A DNA stretch of 64,000 nt, taken from Propionibacteriaceae bacterium (GTDB lineage Bacteria; Actinomycetota; Actinomycetes; Propionibacteriales; Propionibacteriaceae). Shown here one piece after another: positions 8,621-17,113 of the stretch; position 1 is the first letter of the stretch, and each line of letters begins with the position of its first letter. The notes beneath the pieces are model-generated. The model saw nothing but the letters and a program-made list of their open reading frames with translations, was not told the origin of the DNA and made no database searches. Made by a program: the position numbers and the translations under genes. The stretch covers positions 186,001 to 250,000 of the forward strand of contig JADKFR010000001.1 of NCBI GenBank assembly GCA_016717345.1. The letters run 5' to 3'.

Positions 8621-9544
8621 TCAGTTCTCGACCCCGTTGCGATGGAGAAACAGCCTGAGGTCGTCGGTGTCTGTCACGAAGTTGAACCCACCCGACGTCC
8701 CCACACCGGCGCTGTTGATCCCGACGACCTCGGCCGCGCTGTTGACGGCCGGCCCGCCGGACATGCCAGGCGCGAGATCGGCGCTGACCTCAGTGACGGG
8801 GGCGCCCGTGGGCAGCGTCTGCTTGCTGGAGACGCTGCCGGGCTTGAAGCTGGCCCGATTGAGCGTGGTGCGGTCGACGACGTCCGAGATCACGGCCGGG
8901 AAGCCGATGCACGTCACCGCCTCGCCCAGCGCCGGCGTCCCCTTGGCCAGCGTGAGTGCCGGAGTGCCCTTGAGGGAGGCGATGCGCAGCAGGGCGTTGT
9001 CGCCCTTCTCGAAGGGCTGGAAGTCGAGTACCTGGGCGGTCTGAGCCTTGGCCAGGGGGGCGTCGGCAAGGTTGGTCGGCTGAAACACCGTGATCTTCAG
9101 GGCCGGGTTGCTGTCGGCCTTCTCTCCCTCGATGGTCCAGTTCTTCACGGCGGTGTCGATCAGATCGGTACTGTTCTCATCGGTCAGATACTGGGTCACA
9201 ACCGCCTCACGACCGCTCACACTGGGGTCGACGCAGTGCCCCGCGGTGGCGATCATGGCATCCTCGGACACGAAGAAGCCCGTGCACGTCACGTACGCGG
9301 TGACGAGATCGGACCAGAACGCCTCACCGGACTGAGAGTTGCCGGCGGGCACATGAACGTAAGCGGTCCACGTCATCTGGATCAACACGACCGAGCGCTC
9401 CACCTGCTCGAGCGAGGCCGTCGGGTGGGCGGCGGGCGAGGCGGGACCAGGGGTCGAGGTGACCGTCGGGATGGGCGGCGCAACGCACGAGGCAAGCAGG
9501 AGACCCGCGAGTAGTACAACCGCGTAGAGACGGAATCGCGCCAT
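8621..9544 (-). CDS. Lipoprotein trypsin-like serine protease (S1 family)
   Basis: A 307-residue secreted protease anchored as a lipoprotein: a hydrophobic signal peptide ends in LASC with the lipidated Cys20, followed by a Pro/Thr-rich linker. The catalytic triad can be seen as TAGHC (His103), KGDNALLRI (Asp182) and PGMSGGP (Ser262). The TCTGFFV strand and the C-terminal GINSAG strand fit the chymotrypsin fold. It probably acts at the outer face of the membrane on misfolded or regulatory proteins; no PDZ domain is present, so it is not a classical HtrA. The ATG at 9544 follows GAGGAG. A short lipoprotein-like frame lies immediately upstream on the same strand. Confidence 0.88.
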   Translation of the reverse strand: MARFRLYAVVLLAGLLLASCVAPPIPTVTSTPGPASPAAHPTASLEQVERSVVLIQMTWTAYVHVPAGNSQSGEAFWSDLVTAYVTCTGFFVSEDAMIATAGHCVDPSVSGREAVVTQYLTDENSTDLIDTAVKNWTIEGEKADSNPALKITVFQPTNLADAPLAKAQTAQVLDFQPFEKGDNALLRIASLKGTPALTLAKGTPALGEAVTCIGFPAVISDVVDRTTLNRASFKPGSVSSKQTLPTGAPVTEVSADLAPGMSGGPAVNSAAEVVGINSAGVGTSGGFNFVTDTDDLRLFLHRNGVEN

Positions 9545-9716
9545 GGCCCGCTCCTCGAACTTGATCCCTCACCACTGAGGATAGAGCGGGGCGCAGGCCT
9601 TGAACAGCGGTCCGGCCAGCGACCTCATCCCAGGACGCCGGCGGCGGCCGCCCGCAGGCACCCACCATCAGCATGCCCGCCGCACCGGCGAGCACGACCA
9701 GTGCCCGGCGATTCAT
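9324..9716 (-). CDS. Possible short lipoprotein ORF coupled to the MFS gene (doubtful)
   Basis: An ATG at 9716 overlaps the TGA stop of the MFS exporter (ATGA), and the first 34 residues look like a lipoprotein signal: MNRRALVVLAGAAGMLMVGAC and then RPPPASWDEVAG. After that the frame runs antisense-like through the beginning of the protease gene in another frame and loses coding character. Either a short lipoprotein exists whose true C-terminus is lost to a frameshift near 9625, or only a remnant remains. The signal-like start and the overlapping stop/start are what is seen; function is unknown. Confidence 0.25.
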   Translation of the reverse strand: MNRRALVVLAGAAGMLMVGACGRPPPASWDEVAGRTAVQGLRPALSSVVRDQVRGAGHGAIPSLRGCTTRGSPACLVRCAAHPDGHLDPWSRLARRPPDGLARAGGALGRVDPDDVDRLRSCARRQLSVR

Positions 9717-10987
9717 CGGACGCCGCCGGCGTCGGCGGCCCGCGGCCGGGCCAGGCCGACGAGCGCCCGGACGGAAACGCCGGTCAGGGCGAGGATGATG
9801 ACGGCCATCGGGACGGCGTTGGTGTCGCCGCCGATGCCGGTGAGGGGGGCGATCAGCCCGGCCATGGTCCACTGGAGGAAACCCAGGACGGCCGAGCCGG
9901 TGCCGGGCTGGTGCGGGACGGCGTCCGAAGCGAGCGCCCCGGCGTTCGGGCCGATGAACCCCTGGGCGGACATGAGCACGAAGAACGCGACGATCGCGAG
10001 CCACAACGGCAGCTCGAGCCACAGCGCCCCGACGAGCAGCGCGAGGCCGGCCGCGCCGGTGAGCGCCACCCCGATCCCGATGATCGTCTCGGTACGGACC
10101 CGTCCGGCGAGGTGCGCGGCGAGCAGGGTGGCCGCGGCCAGGCCGACCGCATTGGCGGCGAAGTCGAGGGAGTACTCGATCGGGGTCAGGCCGTTCATCG
10201 TCTGCAGGATGAACGCCGACGTGGCGACGTAGGCGAAGATCACACCCATCGACAACGCGTTCACGATCAAGAACGCGACGAACCGCCGGTGGGAAACCAC
10301 CTCCCGCACCGGCCGGACCAGGTCGACCAGGCCGCCGCGGTGCCGCCGAGCCTCGGGAAGGGACTCCGGGACACTGGCGAGTACGGCGAGCACCATGGCG
10401 GCGCCGAGGGCTGCCACGATCCAGAACGACACCCGCCACCCCGAAAACTGCAGGATCACCCCGCCGAGCAGCGGCCCGACGATCGGGGCAATGCCCCCCA
10501 CCCCGGCAACCAGGTTCAGGCTCCGGACCAGCCCCGCGCCGCGAGCGAGGTCGACCACGACGGCTCGGGCCGTGACCATCGCCCACCCACCCGCGAGGCC
10601 CTGCACAAACCGGGCGGCGAGCATCCAGCCGATAGACGGCGCCAGCGCACACGCGACGGACGCCGCCGTCAGGACGACGAGGGACACCAGCAACGGACGC
10701 CGCCGCCCGCGGGCGTCCGACACCGGGCCGCCGACCAACTGGCCCAACGCCATCCCCACGAAGAACGTCGTGAGGGTCAGCTGAACCTGCGACGCGGTCG
10801 CGGCGAGATCGGCGCCCACGACCGGGAACGCGGGCACGTACATGTCGGTCGCCAGCGGCGCGATGCCGCTCACCAACACGACCGCGGCGAGGACCGTCCA
10901 GGCGAGCGATGGCGACCCGGCGGCACCCGGCGAGGAGGCGTCCGGAGCAGCGGCGGCGGCAGGCAGGGGCGAGGCAGAAGATCGCAT
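9713..10987 (-). CDS. MFS multidrug exporter, Bcr/CflA-like
   Basis: A 424-residue major-facilitator protein with about twelve membrane segments. The first segment ends in ATDMYVPAFP, a signature of the Bcr/CflA drug-resistance branch (DHA1 family), and the loop between segments 2 and 3 carries GGPVSDARGRRRPLL, the MFS motif A. Such proteins export drugs or small metabolites with a proton gradient. I chose the ATG at 10987, preceded by GGGGG, because the frame further upstream is low-complexity and not MFS-like. Its upstream neighbour is lost in the G/C-only tract, so any cognate regulator on that side cannot be seen. Confidence 0.88.
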   Translation of the reverse strand: MRSSASPLPAAAAAPDASSPGAAGSPSLAWTVLAAVVLVSGIAPLATDMYVPAFPVVGADLAATASQVQLTLTTFFVGMALGQLVGGPVSDARGRRRPLLVSLVVLTAASVACALAPSIGWMLAARFVQGLAGGWAMVTARAVVVDLARGAGLVRSLNLVAGVGGIAPIVGPLLGGVILQFSGWRVSFWIVAALGAAMVLAVLASVPESLPEARRHRGGLVDLVRPVREVVSHRRFVAFLIVNALSMGVIFAYVATSAFILQTMNGLTPIEYSLDFAANAVGLAAATLLAAHLAGRVRTETIIGIGVALTGAAGLALLVGALWLELPLWLAIVAFFVLMSAQGFIGPNAGALASDAVPHQPGTGSAVLGFLQWTMAGLIAPLTGIGGDTNAVPMAVIILALTGVSVRALVGLARPRAADAGGVR

Positions 10988-11314
10988 GCCCCCATCACAT
11001 CGGCCTGGGCGCGCGCGGAGAAGTCCCTGCCGTGAGGTGTACCCACAGGGCCCCCCACCTGGTACGCCCTGTTGCCTACTGCCACCGAACCGGCCTGCCC
11101 ACTGCCAGTACCTCGCGATCCTCGCCTCCTGGGCCGCCGCTCCGCTAGCCACAGCCCACCGACCCCCGACCCCCGACACAGCAGCGTCCGGGGCAGGGGT
11201 CATCGAGGTGGTGGTGGTGATGAAGGCTCCTTGGCCGTGGTGGTCAGGTGATCCGTGTCGGGCGGTCGGTCAGGGCTGGGAAGCGGCCAGGCGCGGGCGC
11301 CCCACTCCTGGCTG
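10988..11314. other. Intergenic stretch upstream of the MFS gene
   Basis: About 330 bases with no convincing gene on either strand. It contains short direct repeats (CCCCCGA twice near 11163-11177) and merges on the right into the G/C-only tract. The promoter of the MFS gene should be here, but no clear -10/-35 pair stands out. Confidence 0.5.
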
Positions 11315-11838
11315 GCGGCCCGGCGGGCCCGGCGGCCGCCGGGGCCGGGGGGGCGGCGGGGCCGCCTCGGCGGGGGGGAGGAGGGGGAGCGGGGGGGGGG
11401 GGCGGGGGGCGGCGCGGGGGGCGGCGCCCGGGGCCGCGCCCCCCCCGCGCCCCCCGGGGGGGGGGGGGGGGGGGCGGCGGGGGGGCGCCCGCGGGGGGGG
11501 CGGCCCCCGCGCCCCGGGCGGGCCCCGCCCGGGGGGGGGGCGGGCCGCCCGCGCGGGGGCGCCCGGCCCCCCCCGCACGCCGGGGGGCCGGCCGCCGCCG
11601 GGGGCCCCCCCCCGGGGGGGGGCCGGGCCGGGGGGGGGGGGGGGGGCGGGGCCCCCCGGGGGCCGCGCGGGGGGGGGGGGGGGGGGGGGGGGCCCGGGGC
11701 CCCCGCGCCCCCCCCCCCCGGGGGGGCCGGGGGGGGGGGGCCCGGCGGGGGGCCCCCGGCCCCCCGCGGGCCGGGCCGGGGGCCCGCGGGGGCCCCCCCC
11801 CGGGCCCCGGGGAAGGAAAAGGGGAGGAGAAAAAAAAG
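11315..11838. other. G/C-only homopolymer tract, probable sequencing or assembly artefact
   Basis: About 500 bases composed almost entirely of long G runs and C runs with no A or T, ending in a short purine run. All six frames are open only because stop codons need A or T. Normal DNA in this window, although GC-rich, contains A and T in every line. The tract erases the 5' part of the carboxymuconolactone decarboxylase gene. Boundaries are approximate. Confidence 0.85.
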
Positions 11839-11840
11839 GG

Positions 11841-12167
11841 ATCTCCGGCGCCCGCCGCCTCTACGGCGACTTCGCCCCCGCCCTCGTCGACTACACCGAC
11901 CACGTCCTCTTCGGCGACGTGTGGCTCCGACCCGGGCTCAGCCCACGCGACCGCAGCCTGGTCACCGTCACCGCGCTGATCGCCGGCGGCAACACCGAAC
12001 AACTCGAGTTCCACCTGCCCCACGCCGTCAAGAACGGCGTCACCCCCGACGAACTCGTCGAACTGATCACCCATCTGGCGTTCTACGCCGGCTGGCCCAA
12101 GGCCATGTCGGCCCTCACCGTCGCCAAGCGCCTCCTCGCCGCCGATCACCAGGAGCATCGACCATGA
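11841..12167 (+). CDS. Carboxymuconolactone decarboxylase family protein (5' end lost)
   Basis: The last 108 codons of a CMD/AhpD-like protein are readable: ARRLYGDFAPALVDYTDHVLFGDVWLRPGLSPRDRSLVTVTAL, then EFHLPHAVKNGVTPDELVELITHLAFYAGWPKAMSAL. The pattern, including the His of EFHLPHA, matches the gamma-carboxymuconolactone decarboxylase branch, which lacks the CxxC of AhpD. These small helical proteins act as decarboxylases or peroxidase-like enzymes. The beginning, perhaps 20-40 residues, is missing because the sequence to the left is the G/C artefact. The stop overlaps the next start (ATGA), so the gene forms an operon with the DUF2255 and aldo/keto reductase genes. Confidence 0.8.
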   Translation: MSGARRLYGDFAPALVDYTDHVLFGDVWLRPGLSPRDRSLVTVTALIAGGNTEQLEFHLPHAVKNGVTPDELVELITHLAFYAGWPKAMSALTVAKRLLAADHQEHRP

Positions 12168-12544
12168 CCACCACCTGGCCCCAAGCCACCCTGACCGCCA
12201 TCGACACCGCGGACGACCTCAAGATCTCACCCCTGCGGCCCGACGCAGTGACGTTCGGAACCCCCACCTGGATCTGGTCGGTGGTGGTCGACGGCGAGCT
12301 GTACGTCCGCGGCTACAACGGCACCGCCTCCCGCTGGTACCAAGCCGCCATGGCCCGCCCGGAGGGGCGCATCCACGCCGCCGGCCAGGTGCACGACGTC
12401 ACCTTCGAGGCGGCGCCGGCCGACCTCACCGACGCCATCGACGACGCCTACCGCGTCAAATACGCCAGCAGCCCCTACCTGCCGCCCATGCTCAGCGGAC
12501 GGGCGCGCGCCGCCGGCGTCCGCATCTCACCCCACCACGCCTGA
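12164..12544 (+). CDS. DUF2255 family protein
   Basis: A 126-residue protein with the DUF2255 pattern: an ASRWYQAA segment after WSVVVDGELYVRGYNG, and a C-terminal helix with DAYRVKYASSPYLPPMLS. The fold resembles small split-barrel proteins such as the nitroreductase-like F420/FMN-binding family, but no cofactor role is proven. Its ATG overlaps the stop of the preceding gene, so translation is probably coupled, and the aldo/keto reductase follows 27 bases later. DUF2255 genes often sit with CMD-family and aldo/keto reductase genes, hinting at a shared redox detoxification job; that is inference. Confidence 0.8.
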   Translation: MTTTWPQATLTAIDTADDLKISPLRPDAVTFGTPTWIWSVVVDGELYVRGYNGTASRWYQAAMARPEGRIHAAGQVHDVTFEAAPADLTDAIDDAYRVKYASSPYLPPMLSGRARAAGVRISPHHA

Positions 12545-12571
12545 ACCGAAACCACACACCAGGAGACCACC

Positions 12572-13558
12572 ATGAAGACTCGCACCCTGGGCACCGACCT
12601 GCAGGTGTCCGCCCTCGGCCTCGGCTGCATGGGCTTCAGCCAGAGCTACGGCCCCGCCGGCACCCACGCCGACTCCATTCAGCTCATCCGCGACGCCGTC
12701 GACCGCGGCGTGACCTTCTTCGACACCGCCGAGGTGTACGGCCCCTACGTCAACGAGGAACTCGTCGGGGAAGCGCTCGCCGCCGTCCGCGACCAGGTCG
12801 TCATCGCCACCAAGTTCGCGTGGCGCTTCAACGCCGACGGCACCCAAGCGGGCCTCGTCAACCGGCCCGAACAGATCCGGGAAGCCTGCGAGGGATCGCT
12901 GCGCCGCCTCGGCGTCGACACGATCGACCTGTACTACCTGCACCGCGTCAACCCCGACCTGCCCATCGAAGAGGTCGCCGGCGCCGTCAAGGACCTCATC
13001 GCCGAAGGCAAAGTCCGCCACTTCGGACTCTCCGAAGCCGCCGCCGGCACCATCCGCCGCGTCCACGCCGTCCAGCCGGTGACCGCCCTTCAGAGCGAAT
13101 ACTCCCTGTGGTGGCGCCGACCCGAAGAGGACGTCCTGCCCACCTGCGCCGAACTCGGCATCGGCTTCGTGCCGTTCAGCCCGCTCGGCAAGGGCTTCCT
13201 CACCGGCACCATCGACCAGGCCACCGAGTTCACCACCGGCGACATCCGCACCAACATCCCCCGGTTCGCCACCGAGGCCCTTCAGGCCAACCGCGCGCTG
13301 GTCGACCTGCTCGCCGCCATCGCGACGGACCTCCAGGCCACCCCCGCGCAGGTCGCGCTCGCCTGGCTCCTCGCTCAGGAACCCTGGATCGTGCCGATCC
13401 CCGGCACCCGCAAGCTGCACCGCCTCGAAGAGAACCTCGGCGCGGCCGACCTCGAACTCTCCCCGGACGCCCTCGCCCGCATCGAGGACGCCGCCGCCGA
13501 AGTCACCATCCAGGGCGCCCGCTACCCCGAGCACCTCGAGAAGATGACCAACCTCTGA
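12572..13558 (+). CDS. Aldo/keto reductase
   Basis: A 328-residue NADPH-dependent aldo/keto reductase. The catalytic tetrad is visible: Asp51 and Tyr56 in FFDTAEVYG, Lys81 in IATKF and His124 in DLYYLHRVN. The C-terminal cofactor-binding segment IVPIPGTRKLHRLEENLGA is intact. It is most like the YhdN/AKR11-13 type enzymes that reduce aldehydes and quinone-like compounds. Starts at an ATG preceded by CAGGAGACC and forms the last gene of the three-gene run with the CMD and DUF2255 proteins. The next gene converges with an 11-base gap. Confidence 0.92.
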   Translation: MKTRTLGTDLQVSALGLGCMGFSQSYGPAGTHADSIQLIRDAVDRGVTFFDTAEVYGPYVNEELVGEALAAVRDQVVIATKFAWRFNADGTQAGLVNRPEQIREACEGSLRRLGVDTIDLYYLHRVNPDLPIEEVAGAVKDLIAEGKVRHFGLSEAAAGTIRRVHAVQPVTALQSEYSLWWRRPEEDVLPTCAELGIGFVPFSPLGKGFLTGTIDQATEFTTGDIRTNIPRFATEALQANRALVDLLAAIATDLQATPAQVALAWLLAQEPWIVPIPGTRKLHRLEENLGAADLELSPDALARIEDAAAEVTIQGARYPEHLEKMTNL

Positions 13559-13569
13559 ACCCAGGCCGC

Positions 13570-14418
13570 CTATGGGCGGTGGAGGACGAACGGCTCCCCC
13601 GGTGCCACGACGTGGATCCGGTCAGGATTGACCACCAGGTCGTACAGCACCGCGGGGTCACCGTTGAAGGGCGAGAACTCGGGTGAGTCGACCGAGCCCC
13701 AGTGGTGCAGCAGGAGCGCCGCGGTCGGGTAGGCGTTCGCCATCGCGACCGCCCCGTCGAGCCCGAAGTGCCACTCGCTGTCGGAGAAGTCGAACAGCAG
13801 GACGTCCGGCGCCGGCATGCCCAGGTGGTGCTCGGGAATGAGACGCGAATCGCCCGGAGCCCAGATCGAACCATCCGGCGTGTCCAGCCAGAACCCGCAG
13901 GCGTCCTCCTCGGCGAACACCCGCTGACCCGGACGCGGCCTTGCGTTCTGCCACGCGTGATCGGCCGGCGTCACTCGGACGCGGATCGGACCGACCTCGA
14001 ACTCGCCGCCGATGTCGTGGCCGTGGCCCGGCATGCCCTCGGCGTCCATCACCGACGCGACGTAGCGCGTGCCGTGGTAGGCGCCCGTCACCGGGATCAG
14101 GTCCCGGCACGTCGGGACGCTGAAGTGGTCGTTGTCGCTGTGGGTGATCAGCACGGCGTCCAGTCGCGGCACGTCCTGCACGGCGATCGGGAAGTCGATC
14201 AGCAGCGGCATGTCGAAACCGGTCAGCACCGGGTCGATCATGACCGTCGTACCGCGCGCGTTGATCAAGAAGCCGGCCATGCCGAGCCACCACACCGTCG
14301 ACAGTTCGGACGCACCGAACGCGCCCGCGTCCAGCCCCTGGGTTTCCGGGGCCATCGCCTGCCCGGCGGGGCTCACCCGGGACACGTTCCCCGGGCCCTT
14401 CGTTACGGTGTCCTGCAT
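13570..14418 (-). CDS. Metallo-beta-lactamase-fold hydrolase (UlaG-like)
   Basis: A 282-residue metallo-hydrolase. The core begins with STVWWLGMAGFLINARGTTVMIDP, typical of the UlaG-like branch, and the metal motif appears as THSDNDHF, so the usual HxHxDH is HxDxDH here, as in several members of that branch. Later metal ligands are likely in PADHAW and in GDSRLI. A C-terminal LLHHWGS provides a further histidine. The substrate is unknown; relatives include L-ascorbate-6-phosphate lactonase. Start: the second of two adjacent ATG codons, with GGAGG six bases upstream. Confidence 0.82.
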   Translation of the reverse strand: MQDTVTKGPGNVSRVSPAGQAMAPETQGLDAGAFGASELSTVWWLGMAGFLINARGTTVMIDPVLTGFDMPLLIDFPIAVQDVPRLDAVLITHSDNDHFSVPTCRDLIPVTGAYHGTRYVASVMDAEGMPGHGHDIGGEFEVGPIRVRVTPADHAWQNARPRPGQRVFAEEDACGFWLDTPDGSIWAPGDSRLIPEHHLGMPAPDVLLFDFSDSEWHFGLDGAVAMANAYPTAALLLHHWGSVDSPEFSPFNGDPAVLYDLVVNPDRIHVVAPGEPFVLHRP

Positions 14419-14690
14419 CATTCGCCTCCAGGTTTCCGGTCCGCGTGTGGTGCCTCGAACTCTAGGGCGTCGCACCGCAGGGACGCCCCCGGTCACCATC
14501 AGGATGTCAGGCGACAGGATCAAGCCTGCGGACGGTGGGGACGCCCGCGGCGCGTTCGGCCGCAAGGTCGTGAGCCGACTGCAGCGCCGGCCAGGCGCGG
14601 GCGGTGCTCACGCCTGCCTCCGCTCAGCGCTACTCGATACAAGCTCGGGGTCAACCACCTGCGGCGTGTGAGGATGTTCTGGGTTCCCGT
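14419..14690. other. Intergenic stretch between MBL-fold gene and ATPase gene
   Basis: About 270 bases without a gene. The left half would carry the promoter of the metallo-hydrolase. A GC-rich stretch fills the middle, and the AT-rich repeats described separately begin at 14691. Confidence 0.5.
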
Positions 14691-14748
14691 GAAAAGTAAT
14701 GTTTGATTCTGCGGAAAAGTATTGTTTGATGGCACGGGATGGTATTGT
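14691..14748 (+). promoter_or_regulatory. AT-rich direct-repeat promoter region of the DUF4143 ATPase
   Basis: GAAAAGTAATGTTTGAT (14691-14707) is repeated with one change as GAAAAGTATTGTTTGAT (14714-14730), a 23-bp period that places both copies on nearly the same face of the helix. A -10-like TATTGT follows at 14743-14748, six bases before the GTG start at 14755. The whole block is strikingly AT-rich for this genome and may be an operator for a dedicated regulator or the recognition site of an inserted module. Confidence 0.55.
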
Positions 14749-14754
14749 CTGGAC

Positions 14755-16029
14755 GTGATCTACCGACGGCGCCTAGTCGATGACGATCTGGATGCGCTCA
14801 TGCCAGACCTCCCCGCCATCGGCGTCGATGGCCCGAAGGGGGTCGGCAAGACCGCCACCGGACTGCAGCGAGCCACCACTGTCTTGAGTCTGGACGATCC
14901 CGTGGCCCTGTCCCTGGTGCGCGCCGACCCGGTCCGGGCGCTGGGTCGGCCGCGGCCGATCCTGATCGACGAGTGGCAGCGGGCGCCCGAGGTGTGGGAC
15001 CACGTGCGACGTGCTGTGGACGATGGCGCGCCCGCGTCCAGCTTCCTGTTGACCGGCAGCGCCACCCCGTCACTGGGCTCCATCACCCACTCCGGGGCCG
15101 GACGGATCGTGTCGCTGCGGATGCGGCCGATGATCCTGTCCGAACGCAACCTGATGGAGCCCACAGTGAGCCTGGCTTCCCTGCTTGAGGGGGGACGCCC
15201 CCCGGTGCAAGGGGACTGCCCCCTGACCCTGGCCGACTACGCCGACGAGATCGAGGCGTCCGGCTTTCCCGGTATCCGCTCCCTCGCCCCGCGTGCCCGC
15301 CGGACCCAACTCGACTCTTACCTCACCCGCGCCCTGTCGCGTGACCTGAGCGACGAGCAGGGCGTCACCGTGCGTCGACCCGACAGCCTGCGCGCGTGGT
15401 TGACCGCGTACGCCACCGCCACCGCGAGCACCGCGTCCTGGGAAACCGTCAGATCCGCAGCGAGCCCCGGCGACGCCGACCCTCCCAGCAAAGCCACCAC
15501 CATTCGCTACCGGGACTGGCTGACTGCGCTGTGGCTGCTCGACCCAGTGCCCGCCTGGTTGCCCTACGGCACCGCCCTCAAGGGCTTGACCAAAGGACCC
15601 AAACACCACCTGGCCGACCCCGCCCTGGCCGCCCGGCTGATGAAGGTCGGCGCATCAGCACTGCTCGACGGCGAAGGCCGCGTCCTGACCGGTTCGCCCG
15701 CCTCCGCCCTGGGAGCGCTCTTCGAGAGTCTGGCCACCCTCTGCGTGCGCGTCTGCGCACAGACCGCGGAAGCCACCACCAGCCACCTCCGCACCGAACG
15801 CGGCGAGCACGAGGTCGACCTGATCGTCGAACGCCACGACGGCAACGTCCTCGGAATCGAGGTCAAACTCGCCGCCACCATCGACGACAAGAACGTCCGC
15901 CACCTCCACTGGCTTCAAGAACACCACGGCCCCCAAGTGAAAGACCAAATCGTCCTCACCACCGGACCCCACGCCTACCGACGTCCCGACGGCATCGCGG
16001 TCGTCCCCCTCGGACTCCTCGGCCCCTGA
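14755..16029 (+). CDS. P-loop ATPase with DUF4143 domain (AAA_14 family)
   Basis: A 424-residue protein of the common prokaryotic ATPase family with AAA_14 and DUF4143 domains. Walker A is GPKGVGKT (residues 26-33), Walker B is PILIDEWQR, and the LLTGSA strand follows as sensor 1. The C-terminal half is DUF4143, ending in a nuclease-like strand pattern EVDLIVERHDGNVLGIEVKLA, the E/D-ExK arrangement of PD-(D/E)XK-like folds. The biological role of the family is not settled; members are scattered and mobile. The GTG at 14755 lies six bases after a TATTGT box, suggesting a leaderless transcript; a TTG at 14722 is the alternative. Confidence 0.85.
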   Translation: MIYRRRLVDDDLDALMPDLPAIGVDGPKGVGKTATGLQRATTVLSLDDPVALSLVRADPVRALGRPRPILIDEWQRAPEVWDHVRRAVDDGAPASSFLLTGSATPSLGSITHSGAGRIVSLRMRPMILSERNLMEPTVSLASLLEGGRPPVQGDCPLTLADYADEIEASGFPGIRSLAPRARRTQLDSYLTRALSRDLSDEQGVTVRRPDSLRAWLTAYATATASTASWETVRSAASPGDADPPSKATTIRYRDWLTALWLLDPVPAWLPYGTALKGLTKGPKHHLADPALAARLMKVGASALLDGEGRVLTGSPASALGALFESLATLCVRVCAQTAEATTSHLRTERGEHEVDLIVERHDGNVLGIEVKLAATIDDKNVRHLHWLQEHHGPQVKDQIVLTTGPHAYRRPDGIAVVPLGLLGP

Positions 16030-16152
16030 CCCCCACCACCGCGCTGGGCCGTCAGGTCCGCGGGTATCCAACCACGCGGTTGGCCCAAGCGGCAGCGGCC
16101 ACCCGCACCGCACCCTGACGCCCGCGATTCCATCCCGCGCGACTGATTGACC

Positions 16153-17112
16153 TCAGTAGGTGGCCAACCCCCGTGCGCGGAAGATGCCGCGGACCCGTCC
16201 GACCAGTTCCGGGGTGGGCGGCTTGGTGTCGGCCAGCTGATAGGCCATGCCGAGTTCCGTCCACTTGGCGCTGCCCATCTGGTGGAACGGCAGGATCTCG
16301 ACCCGGGTCACCGCCGACAGCGACGCGGCATAGTCGGCGATCGGCTCGATGGTCGAATCAGCGTCGGTGAGGCCCGGGACCAGGACGAAACGGATCCAGG
16401 TCTCCACCCCCGCGGCGGACAGTCGACGGCCGAAGTCCAGGGTGGGTTGCAGAGCGCGTCCGGTGACCTTGCCGTAGGTCACCTCGTCGCCGGCCTTGAC
16501 GTCCAGTAGGACCAGGTCGATGTCGGCGAGCATCGCGTCGTCGGCGTGATGCCCCAGAAACCCCGAGGTGTCCACGGCGGTGTGGATGCCCAACTCCTTG
16601 GCCCCGGCGAGGACGCGACGGACGAAGGCCGGCTGGGCGAGGGCCTCACCACCGGACAGGGTGATCCCGCCGCCGGTGGCCTTGAACACCCCGCGATAGC
16701 GCTTGATCCGCTTGAGCAGGGCGCCGGCCTTCACCGGCAGGCCGTGGCGGGTGCTGATCGTGTCCGGGTTGTGGCAGTACAGGCAGCGCAGCGGGCAGCC
16801 GGCGACGAAGGTGGTCATCCGGGTGCCGGGGCCGTCCACGGCGGTCACCAGTTCCCAGGAATGGAGCATCCCGATCTCACCGGTGCGCTGGCCGAGCAGC
16901 AGGTCGGAGCGGCTCAGGTGCGCCACGACCGGGATTCCGCTCAACTTGGCGGCTCCGACCGGCGAGGCCTCCTCGCTGGGTGGTTCGGGCAGCGGCGTCC
17001 CCGGCTCGGTGGCCATGGGGAGCTTCCGCTTCTTGCCGTACTCCCGATCGCCACCCTCGCCGGCAGCCCCGGCCCCTGCAGGCAGGGTGACCGGGGCTAC
17101 CTGGTGCGACAT
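16153..17112 (-). CDS. pflA: Pyruvate formate-lyase-activating enzyme (radical SAM)
   Basis: A 319-residue radical-SAM enzyme that installs the glycyl radical on PflB using a [4Fe-4S] cluster and S-adenosylmethionine. The cluster ligands are Cys106, Cys110 and Cys113 in CPLRCLYCHNP; the SAM-binding GGE motif appears in ITLSGGEALAQP. The preceding DGPGTRMTTF is diagnostic for the PflA branch. It has an N-terminal extension of roughly 75 residues, rich in Pro, Gly and charged residues, compared with the about 246-residue Escherichia coli enzyme; an internal ATG at 17016 is an alternative start. It begins one base after the pflB stop, so the pair is one operon. Confidence 0.95.
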   Translation of the reverse strand: MSHQVAPVTLPAGAGAAGEGGDREYGKKRKLPMATEPGTPLPEPPSEEASPVGAAKLSGIPVVAHLSRSDLLLGQRTGEIGMLHSWELVTAVDGPGTRMTTFVAGCPLRCLYCHNPDTISTRHGLPVKAGALLKRIKRYRGVFKATGGGITLSGGEALAQPAFVRRVLAGAKELGIHTAVDTSGFLGHHADDAMLADIDLVLLDVKAGDEVTYGKVTGRALQPTLDFGRRLSAAGVETWIRFVLVPGLTDADSTIEPIADYAASLSAVTRVEILPFHQMGSAKWTELGMAYQLADTKPPTPELVGRVRGIFRARGLATY

Positions 17113-17113
17113 G

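Noticed and set aside
11244..12158. Long open frames on both strands across the G/C-only tract
   Set aside because: They are open only because the tract lacks A and T; the translations are Gly/Pro/Arg homopolymers and the right-hand part is antisense to the CMD gene.
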